Below are positions 16,969 through 26,449 of a stretch of DNA of 64,000 bases, in pieces. The notes beneath the pieces were generated by a model. It was not told the origin of the DNA. It made no database searches and saw only the letters and a program-made list of their open reading frames with translations. The stretch is from NCBI RefSeq assembly GCF_021606685.1, contig NZ_WKCB01000005.1, positions 62,001 through 126,000 on the forward strand, given 5' to 3'. Position 1 is the stretch's first letter. Every line of letters begins with the position of its first letter. The DNA is from Pseudomonas syringae. GTDB lineage: Bacteria; Pseudomonadota; Gammaproteobacteria; Pseudomonadales; Pseudomonadaceae. Position numbers and translations under genes: made by a program.

Positions 16969-18522
16969 ATGCAGTTGATTGAACATGCCGACTCGCCGCG
17001 CTCGATTCGTTTGCACGAGCGCGACAACGTGGTGATCGTGGTCAATGACCAGGGCGTACCGGCCGGGACGGAGTTCCCGGACGGCCTGGTGACCGTGGAC
17101 TTCATCCCCCAGAGCCACAAGGTGACCCTGGAAGATATCCCCCAGGGCGGTCAGATTATTCGCTACGGCCAGACCATTGGTTATGCCCTGGCGCCGATTC
17201 CGCGCGGCAGTTGGGTCCAGGAAGATCAACTGCGCATGCCCACCGCGCCACCGCTGGACAGCTTGCCGCTGTCCACCGAGGTGCCTGAAACCCAGGCGCC
17301 GCTGGAGGGGTTTACGTTCGAGGGTTACCGCAATGCCGACGGCACCGTCGGCACGCGCAATATCCTCGGCATTACCACTACGGTGCAATGCGTCACGGGT
17401 GTGCTGGACCATGCGGTCAAGCGCATCAAGGACGAGTTGTTGCCCAAGTACCCCCACGTCGATGACGTGGTGGCGCTGACCCACAGCTATGGCTGTGGGG
17501 TGGCGATTACCGCGACGGATGCCTACATCCCGATCCGTACCGTGCGTAACCTGGCGCGCAACCCGAACCTGGGCGGCGAGGCCCTGGTGATCAGCCTGGG
17601 CTGCGAGAAGTTGCAGGCCGGGCAGGTGATGCACGACAACGACAGCTCCGTCGACCTGAGCGACCCGTGGCTGTATCGGCTGCAGGATTCCAGCCACGGG
17701 TTTACCGAGATGATCGAGCAGATCATGGAGCTGGCCGAGGTCCGCTTGAAGAAGCTCGACCAGCGCCGCCGGGAAACCGTGCCAGCGTCCGAGCTGATCC
17801 TGGGCATGCAGTGCGGCGGCAGTGATGCGTTTTCCGGTATCACCGCCAACCCGGCGCTGGGCTATGCCTCGGATCTGCTGTTGCGGGCGGGGGCGACGGT
17901 GATGTTTTCCGAGGTCACTGAAGTCCGTGATGCCATCTATCTGCTGACTTCTCGCGCAGAAACGAAGGAAGTGGCCGAGGAACTGGTCCGGGAAATGGAC
18001 TGGTACGACCGTTACCTGGCCAAGGGCGAGGCGGATCGCAGCGCCAACACCACGCCGGGCAACAAAAAGGGCGGGTTGTCGAATATTGTCGAGAAGTCCT
18101 TGGGCTCCATCGTCAAGTCCGGCAGCAGCGCGATCAACGGCGTACTGGGCCCGGGCGAGCGTTTCAAGCGCAAGGGCCTGATCTTTTGCGCCACGCCGGC
18201 CAGCGACTTTGTGTGCGGTACCTTGCAATTGGCGGCGGGGATGAACCTGCATGTGTTCACCACCGGGCGTGGCACGCCTTACGGGCTGGCAATGGCACCG
18301 GTGGTGAAAGTCTCGACCCGTACGGAGTTGGCACAACGCTGGCCGGACCTCATCGACATCGACGCCGGGCGCATTGCCACTGGGCGCGCGACCATCGAGG
18401 AGCTGGGCTGGGAGTTGTTCCACTTCTACCTGGAAGTGGCCAGCGGCAAGAAGCAAACGTGGGCGGAGCATCACAAGCTGTTCAACGACATTACCTTGTT
18501 CAATCCGGCGCCGATTACCTGA
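16969..18522 (+). CDS. garD: Galactarate dehydratase
   Basis: The 517-residue UxaA/GarD-family protein has an N-terminal SAF domain (about residues 1-100, ending [20 protein letters not shown]) and the catalytic part with [42 protein letters not shown] and [12 protein letters not shown]. It dehydrates meso-galactarate to 5-dehydro-4-deoxy-D-glucarate, the substrate of KdgD. ATG 16969 was chosen on homology; upstream codons overlap the transporter gene in another frame. No glucarate dehydratase (gudD) lies in the window, so only the galactarate branch is encoded here. Confidence 0.93.
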   Translation: MQLIEHADSPRSIRLHERDNVVIVVNDQGVPAGTEFPDGLVTVDFIPQSHKVTLEDIPQGGQIIRYGQTIGYALAPIPRGSWVQEDQLRMPTAPPLDSLPLSTEVPETQAPLEGFTFEGYRNADGTVGTRNILGITTTVQCVTGVLDHAVKRIKDELLPKYPHVDDVVALTHSYGCGVAITATDAYIPIRTVRNLARNPNLGGEALVISLGCEKLQAGQVMHDNDSSVDLSDPWLYRLQDSSHGFTEMIEQIMELAEVRLKKLDQRRRETVPASELILGMQCGGSDAFSGITANPALGYASDLLLRAGATVMFSEVTEVRDAIYLLTSRAETKEVAEELVREMDWYDRYLAKGEADRSANTTPGNKKGGLSNIVEKSLGSIVKSGSSAINGVLGPGERFKRKGLIFCATPASDFVCGTLQLAAGMNLHVFTTGRGTPYGLAMAPVVKVSTRTELAQRWPDLIDIDAGRIATGRATIEELGWELFHFYLEVASGKKQTWAEHHKLFNDITLFNPAPIT

Positions 18523-18560
18523 GACCAAGGTGGCATGCATGTTCTGGCGGTCGGGCTTGT

Positions 18561-18693
18561 TGTGGCGAGCGGGCTTGCCCGCGTTGGGGCGCGCAGCGCC
18601 CCCAGAACAGTCAACAAAGGTACATCAGGCACCCCTCAGCGTCTGGCTTTGGGGCCGCTTCGCGCCCCAACGCGGGCAAGCCCGCTCGCCACA
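18561..18693. repeat. Long REPIN with two inner hairpins, garD/AEC gap
   Basis: Outer arms TGTGGCGAGCGGGCTTGCCC and complement enclose the hairpin GGGGCGC-gca-GCGCCCC (18586-18602) and an imperfect one, GGGGCcGC-ttc-GCGCCCC (18651-18668). Confidence 0.85.
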
Positions 18694-18784
18694 GGGTGTT
18701 GAGATATGCCGGTAGACCAGACGAAGCGGCCTACACTGGCTTATCATTAGCCACCTAACGACGCTCACCAAGGTTCTCCCCGGC

Positions 18785-19726
18785 ATGCTGGCTATCTTCC
18801 TAACCACCCTCACCATCACCGCGCCGGTGTTTGCCATGCTGTTTCTGGGGGTGCTGCTCAAGCGCATCAACTGGATCAACGACAACTTTATCCACACGGC
18901 TTCGTCCCTGGTGTTCAACGTCACCATGCCGGCGTTGCTGTTCCTCGGCATCCTGCATGCCGACCTGCACTCGGCGCTCAAGCCGGGTTTGCTGATCTAC
19001 TTTGCCGTCGCCACACTGCTGAGCTTCGCCCTGGCCTGGGGCTGGGCGATCTTTCGTTGCCCGCGTGAAGACCGCGGCATCTACACCCAGGGTGCGTTTC
19101 GCGGCAATAACGGCGTGATCGGCTTGGCGCTGGCGGCCAGCATGTATGGCGACTACGGCATCTCTCTCGGCGCGATCCTCGCGGCACTGGTGATCCTGTT
19201 CTACAACACGCTGTCGACCATTGTGCTGGCGGTGTACAGCCCGGTGATCAAGTCCGACCCGTGGAGCATCTGTAAAAGTGTGGTGGCCAACCCGCTGATC
19301 ATCAGCGTGATTGCGGCCGCGCCGTTCGCGATTTTCAAGATCGGCCTGCCTGGCTGGCTGGAGTCGTCCGGGCAGTATCTGGCGGACATGACCTTGCCGC
19401 TGGCGCTGATCTGTATCGGCGGCACCTTGTCGCTGGCAGCCTTGCGCAAAAGCGGGAGCATGGCCTTGAGTGCGAGCCTGGTGAAGATGGTCGGCTTGCC
19501 GCTGGTGGCCACGCTGGGCGCCTGGCTGCTGGGCTTCCGAGGGCCGGAGCTGGGGATTCTGTTCCTGTACTTCGGCGCGCCGACCGCAGCAGCCAGCTTC
19601 GTGATGGCCAGGGCGGCCGAGGGGAATCATGAGCTGGCGGCGGCGATTATCGTGATCACCACGTTGATGGCGGCGGTGACCACCAATATCGGGATTTTCG
19701 TGTTGCAGGCGGGGGGGTGGATCTGA
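18785..19726 (+). CDS. AEC-family (auxin efflux carrier) transporter
   Basis: The 313-residue inner-membrane protein has about ten hydrophobic helices in the two-bundle pattern of the AEC/MdcF family: N-terminal FLTTLTITAPVFAMLFLGVLLK, central GAFRGNNGVIGLALAASMYG, and C-terminal GAPTAAASFVMARAAEGN. Members export or import malonate, malate and other small organic anions; the substrate is not readable here. It lies downstream of garD on the same strand, but a 260-nt gap with a REPIN separates them, so operon membership is doubtful. Confidence 0.85.
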   Translation: MLAIFLTTLTITAPVFAMLFLGVLLKRINWINDNFIHTASSLVFNVTMPALLFLGILHADLHSALKPGLLIYFAVATLLSFALAWGWAIFRCPREDRGIYTQGAFRGNNGVIGLALAASMYGDYGISLGAILAALVILFYNTLSTIVLAVYSPVIKSDPWSICKSVVANPLIISVIAAAPFAIFKIGLPGWLESSGQYLADMTLPLALICIGGTLSLAALRKSGSMALSASLVKMVGLPLVATLGAWLLGFRGPELGILFLYFGAPTAAASFVMARAAEGNHELAAAIIVITTLMAAVTTNIGIFVLQAGGWI

Positions 19727-19748
19727 GTTTTTCGGTGTATTTGAGGGC

Positions 19749-19826
19749 CATTCGCGAGCAAGCCCGCTCCCACATTTGAATGTATTCACACATCGAAATG
19801 TGGGAGCGGGCTTGCTCGCGAAAGCT
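19749..19826. repeat. REPIN (GCGGGCTTGCTCGC type), convergent gap
   Basis: Inverted arms ATTCGCGAGCAAGCCCGCTC and complement lie tail-to-tail around about 20 nt that themselves pair (GAATGT/ACATC-type). The element sits between the convergent AEC transporter and decarboxylase-like genes. Confidence 0.8.
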
Positions 19827-19835
19827 ATCTAACCG

Positions 19836-20219
19836 TCACTGCTGATCTGCCTGATACGCCTCAATCACTTCCTGCGCCGCACGAAACGCATCAATCGCCG
19901 CCGGCACCCCGGCATACACCGCACAGTGCAGCAGCGCCTCGCGAATCTCTTCCACGGTGCAGCCATTGTTCAGTGCGCCACGCACGTGGCCCTTGAGTTC
20001 CTGCGGGCACTTGAGCGCAGTCAGGGCGGCGAGGGTAATCAGGCTGCGCGTCTTGAGCGACAGGCCATCGCGGTTCCATACACTGCCCCAGGCGTGTTCG
20101 TTGACGAAGTCCTGCAGCGGCTGGGTGAACGCGGTGGCATTGCCCAGGGCGCGGTCGACAAAGACATCGCCCATTACCTGGCGACGCATCTCAACCCCGG
20201 GCTTTTTCTGATCGGTCAT
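19836..20219 (-). CDS. Carboxymuconolactone decarboxylase family protein (PcaC-like)
   Basis: The 127-residue single-domain protein of the CMD/AhpD-like helical family contains SLKTRSLITLAALTAL, CPQELKGHVRGALNNG and EEIREALLHCAVYAGVPAA, the classical PcaC pattern. It lacks the CxxC redox pair of AhpD peroxidases, favouring a PcaC-type gamma-carboxymuconolactone decarboxylase or a related enzyme. No other protocatechuate genes are in the window, so the pathway role is open. Its ATG overlaps the stop of the upstream antiporter gene (ATGA). Confidence 0.75.
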   Translation of the reverse strand: MTDQKKPGVEMRRQVMGDVFVDRALGNATAFTQPLQDFVNEHAWGSVWNRDGLSLKTRSLITLAALTALKCPQELKGHVRGALNNGCTVEEIREALLHCAVYAGVPAAIDAFRAAQEVIEAYQADQQ

Positions 20220-21304
20220 TGCGATTCCCTCTTGTGTTGGCGGCGCCAGGCTCGCAGGGTGCTGAACAGCAGAAAGGCCACCAGCACTGGCAGGACGTAA
20301 TACAGCATCAGTTGCTCAAGCTTGTTGGCCAGGGGCATGCCGGTGGTGAACGACATCACGTGCAGCCCATACGCCAGGTACAGCCCCAGCAGCACCAGGC
20401 CTTCGGCGCGGGTCACGCGGTAACCGCTGTAGAACACCGGCAGGCACAGCACCACTACGCCGAGCATCACCGGCAGGTCGAAGTCCAGGGCGTTGGGCGA
20501 CACTGACAGCGGCGACGGCGCCAGCAGGGCAGTAACGCCCAGCACCCCCAACAGGTTGAACAGGTTGCTGCCGATCACATTGCCGACGGCGATGTCCCGT
20601 TGGCCGCGCAGGGCGGCAATCAGCGAGGTGGCCAGGCACGGCAGCGAGGTGCCGACGCCGATCAAGGTGAGCCCGATAATGCGCTCCGACAAGCCCAGGT
20701 CACTGGCCACGTCCACCGCTGCGCCCAGCAGCAAGTGGCCGGCCAGCACCAGGATCAGCAGCCCGCCAAACATCAGCAGCACACTGCTCAGCCAGGGCGC
20801 CCGGGCGACGGTATCCAGCGTGCGCGGGCGGCGCGAGTGGCGCGTCTGGTAATGCAGCACGCCGAGGTAGGCGACCAGCGCCACCAGCAGCAGCAGGCCG
20901 TCGACCGGCGTAAGCTCTTCATTGGCCGCCAGGATAAACACCAGCAGCCCGGCCAGGATCATCACCGGGATATCCAGGCGCACCAGCTGGCGCGAAACCC
21001 GCAGCGGGATGATCAGCGCCGACAGGCCCAGGGTGACCAGGATGTTGAAAATACTGCTGCCGATCACGCTGCCCACGGCGATATCGGTGTTACCAGCCAG
21101 GGTGGCTTGCAGGCTCACGGTCATCTGCGGCGCACTGCTGCCGAAGGCGACGATGGTCAGGCCGATGATCAGCGGCCGCACCTTGAGGCTGGCGGCCAGG
21201 CGTACGGCGGCGCGCACGAGGATTTCGGCGCCGACGATCAGCAGCAGCAGGCCGCTGACCAGTTCCAGCAGGCTCCAGGGCGAGAGGGCGGTTAATCCGA
21301 AAAT
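20216..21304 (-). CDS. Calcium/sodium antiporter (YrbG-like CaCA family), non-ATG start
   Basis: The inner-membrane cation exchanger has two inverted alpha-repeats: VRPLIIGLTIVAFGSSAPQM with VGSVIGSSIFNILVTLG, and SERIIGLTLIGVGTSLP with VGNVIGSNLFNLLGVLG. The first transmembrane helix (SLLELVSGLLLLIVGAEIL) lies upstream of the first GTG (21217), so the gene must begin earlier. Between the in-frame TGA at about 21328 and 21217 there is no ATG, GTG or TTG. ATT at 21304 has GGAG eight bases upstream; CTG at 21310 is the alternative. From ATT the product is 362 residues, normal for the family. The gene begins just after the rlpA-like stop. Confidence 0.8.
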   Translation of the reverse strand: MFGLTALSPWSLLELVSGLLLLIVGAEILVRAAVRLAASLKVRPLIIGLTIVAFGSSAPQMTVSLQATLAGNTDIAVGSVIGSSIFNILVTLGLSALIIPLRVSRQLVRLDIPVMILAGLLVFILAANEELTPVDGLLLLVALVAYLGVLHYQTRHSRRPRTLDTVARAPWLSSVLLMFGGLLILVLAGHLLLGAAVDVASDLGLSERIIGLTLIGVGTSLPCLATSLIAALRGQRDIAVGNVIGSNLFNLLGVLGVTALLAPSPLSVSPNALDFDLPVMLGVVVLCLPVFYSGYRVTRAEGLVLLGLYLAYGLHVMSFTTGMPLANKLEQLMLYYVLPVLVAFLLFSTLRAWRRQHKRESQ

Positions 21305-21320
21305 GGCCAGGGCTCCGTCT

Positions 21321-21692
21321 TCAGTTGCTCAAGGCTTGCACGCGAACCCGCGCGGTGCCGCTGCTCAGCATACCCAGTTGCTCGGCAGCCTTGCGTGAAA
21401 GATCGATCAAGCGCCCACGGGTATGCGGGCCGCGATCATTAATGCGGACCACGACGGATTTGTCGTTGTTGAGGTTGGTGACCTTGACCTGGGTGCCGAA
21501 CGGCAGTTGCCGGTGGGCGGCGGTCAGGGCGTTCTGGTTGAAGGGTTCACCGCTGGCAGTCTTGTTGCCATGGTGCCTGGCGCCGTAATAGGAGGCGGTG
21601 CCGGTTTCGTCGTAGCCGTTGGGGTCGACGGGGCCGCTGGCGCAGCCGGCCAGTAGAGAGAACAGGGCCCATAGGCCTAATAGACGCTTCAT
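21321..21692 (-). CDS. RlpA-like septal ring lytic transglycosylase, short lipoprotein
   Basis: The 123-residue product has a lipobox (LFSLLAGC) near residue 18 and a double-psi beta-barrel domain: [39 protein letters not shown], and [20 protein letters not shown] with the conserved catalytic-type Asp. RlpA proteins cleave denuded glycan at the septum. Full-length RlpA also has a C-terminal SPOR domain, absent here, so septal targeting may differ. ATG 21692 is preferred over a TTG six bases upstream. The antiporter gene follows with about 16 nt to its inferred start. Confidence 0.85.
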   Translation of the reverse strand: MKRLLGLWALFSLLAGCASGPVDPNGYDETGTASYYGARHHGNKTASGEPFNQNALTAAHRQLPFGTQVKVTNLNNDKSVVVRINDRGPHTRGRLIDLSRKAAEQLGMLSSGTARVRVQALSN

Positions 21693-21715
21693 TATCAAGG
21701 TGCCCCCATCACAAA

Positions 21716-21804
21716 TGTGGGAGGGGGCTTGCCCCCGATAGCGGTGATTCAGTCAAAACAGTAGTGACTGACACTCCGCTATCGGGGGCAAGCCCCCTCC
21801 CACA
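21716..21804. repeat. REPIN (GGGGGCTTGCCCCC type), rlpA-like/gatB gap
   Basis: TGTGGGAGGGGGCTTGCCCC and its complement form the arms; inner GATTCAGTCA/TGACTG pairing makes a single long hairpin. It lies between two minus-strand genes. Confidence 0.88.
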
Positions 21805-21851
21805 GGGGGTCCGAGTTAAGCGTGAATTCTCACCCGGACCATTCATTGCAA

Positions 21852-23297
21852 TCAGCCTTCGAGCTTGCTTTTCAGCAGTTCGTTCACCTGTTGCGGGTTG
21901 GCCTTGCCCTTGGAGGCTTTCATGGCCTGGCCGACAAAGAAGCCGAACATTTTGCCGCGCTTGGCTTCATCCGCCGCACGGTATTGCTCGACCTGCTCGG
22001 CGTTGGCCGCGAGCATTTCATCGAGCACCGCCGAGATGGCGCCGCTGTCGGTGACTTGCTTGAGGCCACGCTTCTCGATGATCTCGTCGGCATTGCCTTC
22101 ACCGCTGGCCATCGCCTCAAACACCGTCTTGGCGATTTTGCCGGAGATGGTGTTGTCCTTGATACGCAGCAGCATGCCACCCAGTTGCTCGGCGGTGACC
22201 GGCGCCTCGTCGATCTCCAGGCCTTGCTTGTTCAACAGGCTGCCCAGCTCAACCATCACCCAGTTGGCCGCCAGCTTGGCGTCACCGGCAATGCTCACGA
22301 CCTTCTCGAAGTAGTTGGCTTGCTCGCGGCTGGAGGCCAATACGCTGGCATCGTAGACCGACAGGCCAAACTGCGCCTGGAAGCGCTCGCGTTTCTGCTG
22401 TGGCAATTCCGGCAGGGTGGCGCGCACGTCATTGAGGAACGAGTCCTCGATGACCACGGGCAACAGGTCCGGATCGGGGAAGTAACGGTAGTCGTTGGCT
22501 TCCTCTTTGCTGCGCATGGCGCGGGTTTCGTCTTTGTTCGGGTCGTACAGGCGGGTCTGCTGGATCACCTTGCCGCCGTCTTCGATCAGCTCGATCTGGC
22601 GACGCACTTCGCTGTTGATCGCTTTCTCGATGAAGCGGAACGAGTTGACGTTCTTGATCTCGCAGCGGGTGCCGAACTCGACCTGGCCTTTTGGACGGAT
22701 CGACACGTTGCAGTCGCAACGCAGCGAGCCTTCGGCCATGTTGCCGTCGCAGATGCCCAGGTAACGCACCAATGCGTGGATGGTCTTGACGTAGGCCACG
22801 GCCTCTTTGGCGCTGCGCATGTCCGGCTCGGACACGATCTCCAGCAACGGCGTGCCGGCGCGGTTCAGGTCGATACCGGTGGCGCCCGGGAATTCTTCAT
22901 GCAGGCTCTTGCCGGCATCTTCTTCCAGGTGTGCGCGGGTCACGCCGACACGCTTGATGGTGCCGTCTTCGAGCGGGATGTCCAGGTAGCCCTTGCCGAC
23001 AATCGGCAATTCCATCTGGCTGATCTGGTAGCCCTTGGGCAGGTCCGGGTAGAAGTAGTTCTTGCGTGCGAACACGTTGTGCTGGCCGATTTCGGCGTCA
23101 ATCGCCAGGCCGAACATCACCGCCATGCGCACCGCTTCCTGGTTCAGCACCGGCAGTACGCCGGGCATGCCCAGGTCTACCAGGCTGGCCTGGGTGTTGG
23201 GCTCGGAGCCGAACGTGGTGGCGCTACCGGAGAAAATCTTCGATTGGGTGGCGAGCTGGGTATGAATCTCCAGCCCGATCACAACTTCCCATTGCAT
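21852..23297 (-). CDS. gatB: Asp-tRNA(Asn)/Glu-tRNA(Gln) amidotransferase subunit B
   Basis: The 481-residue GatB begins [20 protein letters not shown] and carries the kinase-like cradle signature and the conserved Cys pair in [18 protein letters not shown]. The C-terminal YqeY-like tail ends [14 protein letters not shown]. The subunit binds mischarged Glu-tRNA(Gln) or Asp-tRNA(Asn) and activates it with ATP before amidation. An AGGAG lies just upstream of the start. It is the last gene of gatCAB, 10 nt after gatA. Confidence 0.97.
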   Translation of the reverse strand: MQWEVVIGLEIHTQLATQSKIFSGSATTFGSEPNTQASLVDLGMPGVLPVLNQEAVRMAVMFGLAIDAEIGQHNVFARKNYFYPDLPKGYQISQMELPIVGKGYLDIPLEDGTIKRVGVTRAHLEEDAGKSLHEEFPGATGIDLNRAGTPLLEIVSEPDMRSAKEAVAYVKTIHALVRYLGICDGNMAEGSLRCDCNVSIRPKGQVEFGTRCEIKNVNSFRFIEKAINSEVRRQIELIEDGGKVIQQTRLYDPNKDETRAMRSKEEANDYRYFPDPDLLPVVIEDSFLNDVRATLPELPQQKRERFQAQFGLSVYDASVLASSREQANYFEKVVSIAGDAKLAANWVMVELGSLLNKQGLEIDEAPVTAEQLGGMLLRIKDNTISGKIAKTVFEAMASGEGNADEIIEKRGLKQVTDSGAISAVLDEMLAANAEQVEQYRAADEAKRGKMFGFFVGQAMKASKGKANPQQVNELLKSKLEG

Positions 23298-23307
23298 AGT
23301 GTTCTCC

Positions 23308-24759
23308 TCAGAAGCCGGTAGGGGTGCGGGTGTGCCAGTCGGTGTTCAACTGGTACTGGTGCGCCACATTGAGCAGGCGGCCTTCCTGGAAATACGGGGC
23401 GAGCAGTTGCACGCCAACCGGCAGGCCATCGACGAAACCGGCAGGCATGGACAAGCCCGGCAAGCCCGCGAGGTTGGCGGTGATGGTGTAGAGGTCTTCG
23501 AGGTACGCAGCCACCGGGTCGCCGTTCTTGGCGCCGAGCTTCCAGGCCGGGTTCGGCGTGGTTGGGCCGAGGATCACGTCAACCTGTTCAAAGGCGGCCA
23601 TGAAGTCGTTCTTCACCAGGCGACGGATCTTTTGCGCCTTGAGGTAGTACGCGTCGTAGTAACCGGCCGACAGGGCGTAGGCACCGACCATGATGCGGCG
23701 TTGTACTTCGGCGCCGAAGCCTTCGCCACGCGAGCGTTTGTACAGGTCGGTGAGGTCTTTCGGGTTTTCGCAGCGATAGCCGAAACGCACACCGTCGAAA
23801 CGCGACAGGTTGGAGGATGCTTCCGCCGGGGCGATCACATAGTAAGCAGGAATCGCGTGCTGGTTGTTCGGCAGGCTGATTTCCTTGATCACCGCGCCGA
23901 GGCCTTCCAGCGTCTTGACGCTGTTGTGCACCAGCTCGGCGATACGCGGGTCGAGGCCGGCGCTGAAGTATTCCTTGGGCACGCCGATGCGCAGGCCTTT
24001 GAGCGAAGTGTTGAGGCTGGCGCTGTAGTCCGGCACCGGCTCATCGATGCTGGTGGAGTCCTGCGTATCGAAGCCTGCCATGCCTTGTAACAAAATCGCG
24101 CAGTCTTCGGCGGTGCGGGCCAGAGGGCCGCCCTGATCGAGACTCGACGCGTAGGCGATCATGCCCCAGCGGGATACGCGACCGTAGGTCGGCTTCAAAC
24201 CGGTGAGGTTGGTGAAGGCCGCCGGCTGGCGGATCGAGCCGCCGGTGTCGGTGGCAGTGGCGGCTGGCAGGAAGCGCGCGGCAACCGCGGCAGCCGAACC
24301 ACCGGACGAACCACCCGGCACGTGTTCCAGGTTCCACGGGTTTTTCACCGCGCCGTAGTAGCTCGACTCGTTGGCCGAACCCATGGCGAATTCGTCCATG
24401 TTGGTCTTGCCCAGGGTCACGGCCCCGGCGGCGGCCAGCTTGGACACCACGGTGGCGTCGTAGGGCGCTTTAAAGTTGTCGAGCATCTTCGAGCCGCAAC
24501 TGGTGCGAATGCCCTGGGTGCAGAACAGGTCTTTGTGGGCGATCGGTGCGCCCAGCAGCGCGCCATTTTCACCGTTGGCGCGACGTGCGTCGGCGGCCTT
24601 GGCCTGGCTCAGGGCCAGTTCTTCGGTGAGGCTGATGAAGCTGTTGACCTTGGGGTCCAGCTCGGCGATACGCGCCAGCAGGGTCTTGGTCAGCTCTTCG
24701 GAAGAAAACTTTTTGTCGGCGAGACCGCGGGCGATCTCGGCCAGAGTCATGTGATGCAT
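23308..24759 (-). CDS. gatA: Asp-tRNA(Asn)/Glu-tRNA(Gln) amidotransferase subunit A
   Basis: The 483-residue amidase-signature enzyme releases ammonia from glutamine for the GatB reaction. The Ser-cisSer-Lys triad is visible as Lys in PIAHKDLF and the serines in [13 protein letters not shown]. The N-terminus [20 protein letters not shown] offers two ATGs (24759 and 24750); the first has an AAGAG at good distance. It lies between gatC and gatB in one operon divergent from mreB. Confidence 0.97.
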   Translation of the reverse strand: MHHMTLAEIARGLADKKFSSEELTKTLLARIAELDPKVNSFISLTEELALSQAKAADARRANGENGALLGAPIAHKDLFCTQGIRTSCGSKMLDNFKAPYDATVVSKLAAAGAVTLGKTNMDEFAMGSANESSYYGAVKNPWNLEHVPGGSSGGSAAAVAARFLPAATATDTGGSIRQPAAFTNLTGLKPTYGRVSRWGMIAYASSLDQGGPLARTAEDCAILLQGMAGFDTQDSTSIDEPVPDYSASLNTSLKGLRIGVPKEYFSAGLDPRIAELVHNSVKTLEGLGAVIKEISLPNNQHAIPAYYVIAPAEASSNLSRFDGVRFGYRCENPKDLTDLYKRSRGEGFGAEVQRRIMVGAYALSAGYYDAYYLKAQKIRRLVKNDFMAAFEQVDVILGPTTPNPAWKLGAKNGDPVAAYLEDLYTITANLAGLPGLSMPAGFVDGLPVGVQLLAPYFQEGRLLNVAHQYQLNTDWHTRTPTGF

Positions 24760-24775
24760 GAAAGGCTCTTTCCCT

Positions 24776-25063
24776 TTAGTCGATGACTTTCGGAACCAGG
24801 TACAGGCCGTTTTCGACCGCTGGTGCGATGGACTGGTAGGCCTCGCGGTTATTGCGCTCGGTCACGACGTCTGCGCGCAGGCGCTGGCTGGCTTCCAGCG
24901 GGTGAGCCAGGGGCTCGATGCCGTCGGTATTGACGGCCTGCATTTGGTCGACCAGCCCGAGAATGCTGTTCAGGGCTGCAGTGGTCTGTGGAAGATCGGC
25001 ATCATTGAGGCCAAGCGAGGCCAGATGCGCGATTTTTTCCACGTCGGAGCGTTCAAGCGTCAT
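24776..25063 (-). CDS. gatC: Asp-tRNA(Asn)/Glu-tRNA(Gln) amidotransferase subunit C
   Basis: The 95-residue GatC ([19 protein letters not shown]...) wraps around GatA and stabilises the complex. The conserved [20 protein letters not shown] and C-terminal [11 protein letters not shown] are present. GGAG precedes the ATG. It is the first gene of gatCAB; the 210-nt gap to mreB must hold divergent promoters. Confidence 0.96.
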   Translation of the reverse strand: MTLERSDVEKIAHLASLGLNDADLPQTTAALNSILGLVDQMQAVNTDGIEPLAHPLEASQRLRADVVTERNNREAYQSIAPAVENGLYLVPKVID

Positions 25064-25200
25064 GGGAATCTCCAGTGGAAAACAGAACGGAGGCTGTCCG
25101 TGTGTTAGATTGTCGGAACACTACCGCATTTCTACGGTCTTACGGCCGCGATTGTGGGGGTTGGTGCACAGAAAGTCGGCCAATTTAGCACATTGGCGCC

Positions 25201-25229
25201 TTGCCCAAAATCCCTGTCGTTGTTAGAGT
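25201..25229 (+). promoter_or_regulatory. Probable mreB promoter
   Basis: TTGCCC (25201-25206), 17 nt and TAGAGT (25224-25229) end 44 nt before the mreB ATG. Confidence 0.45.
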
Positions 25230-25261
25230 TTGCCGCACTTTTTTACCCACGCGTTGCCTAG

Positions 25262-26311
<1,050 letters not shown>

Positions 26312-26340
26312 GATCGTTGGTTGCGCCATGTTTCGCCCGC

Positions 26341-26364
26341 AGGCAGCACTTTGCAGTGCTGCCT
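26341..26364 (+). other. Perfect hairpin between mreB and mreC
   Basis: AGGCAGCACT-ttgc-AGTGCTGCCT is a 10-bp perfect stem with a 4-nt loop and no T-run. It may be a processing, stability or attenuation element that sets the high MreB to low MreC ratio; that role is inference. Confidence 0.65.
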
Positions 26365-26449
26365 GTTGGCGTTTATCTTCTTCAATCTGCATCCAGGCCG
26401 GTTAGATGCCGTATGAATAAAGAGAACATTTGCCTGGGAGGAGCGGCTT

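Noticed and set aside
21822..23321. 499-codon plus-strand frame over gatB
   Set aside because: Antisense shadow of a well-conserved gene; no ribosome site and a composition typical of complementary-strand reading.
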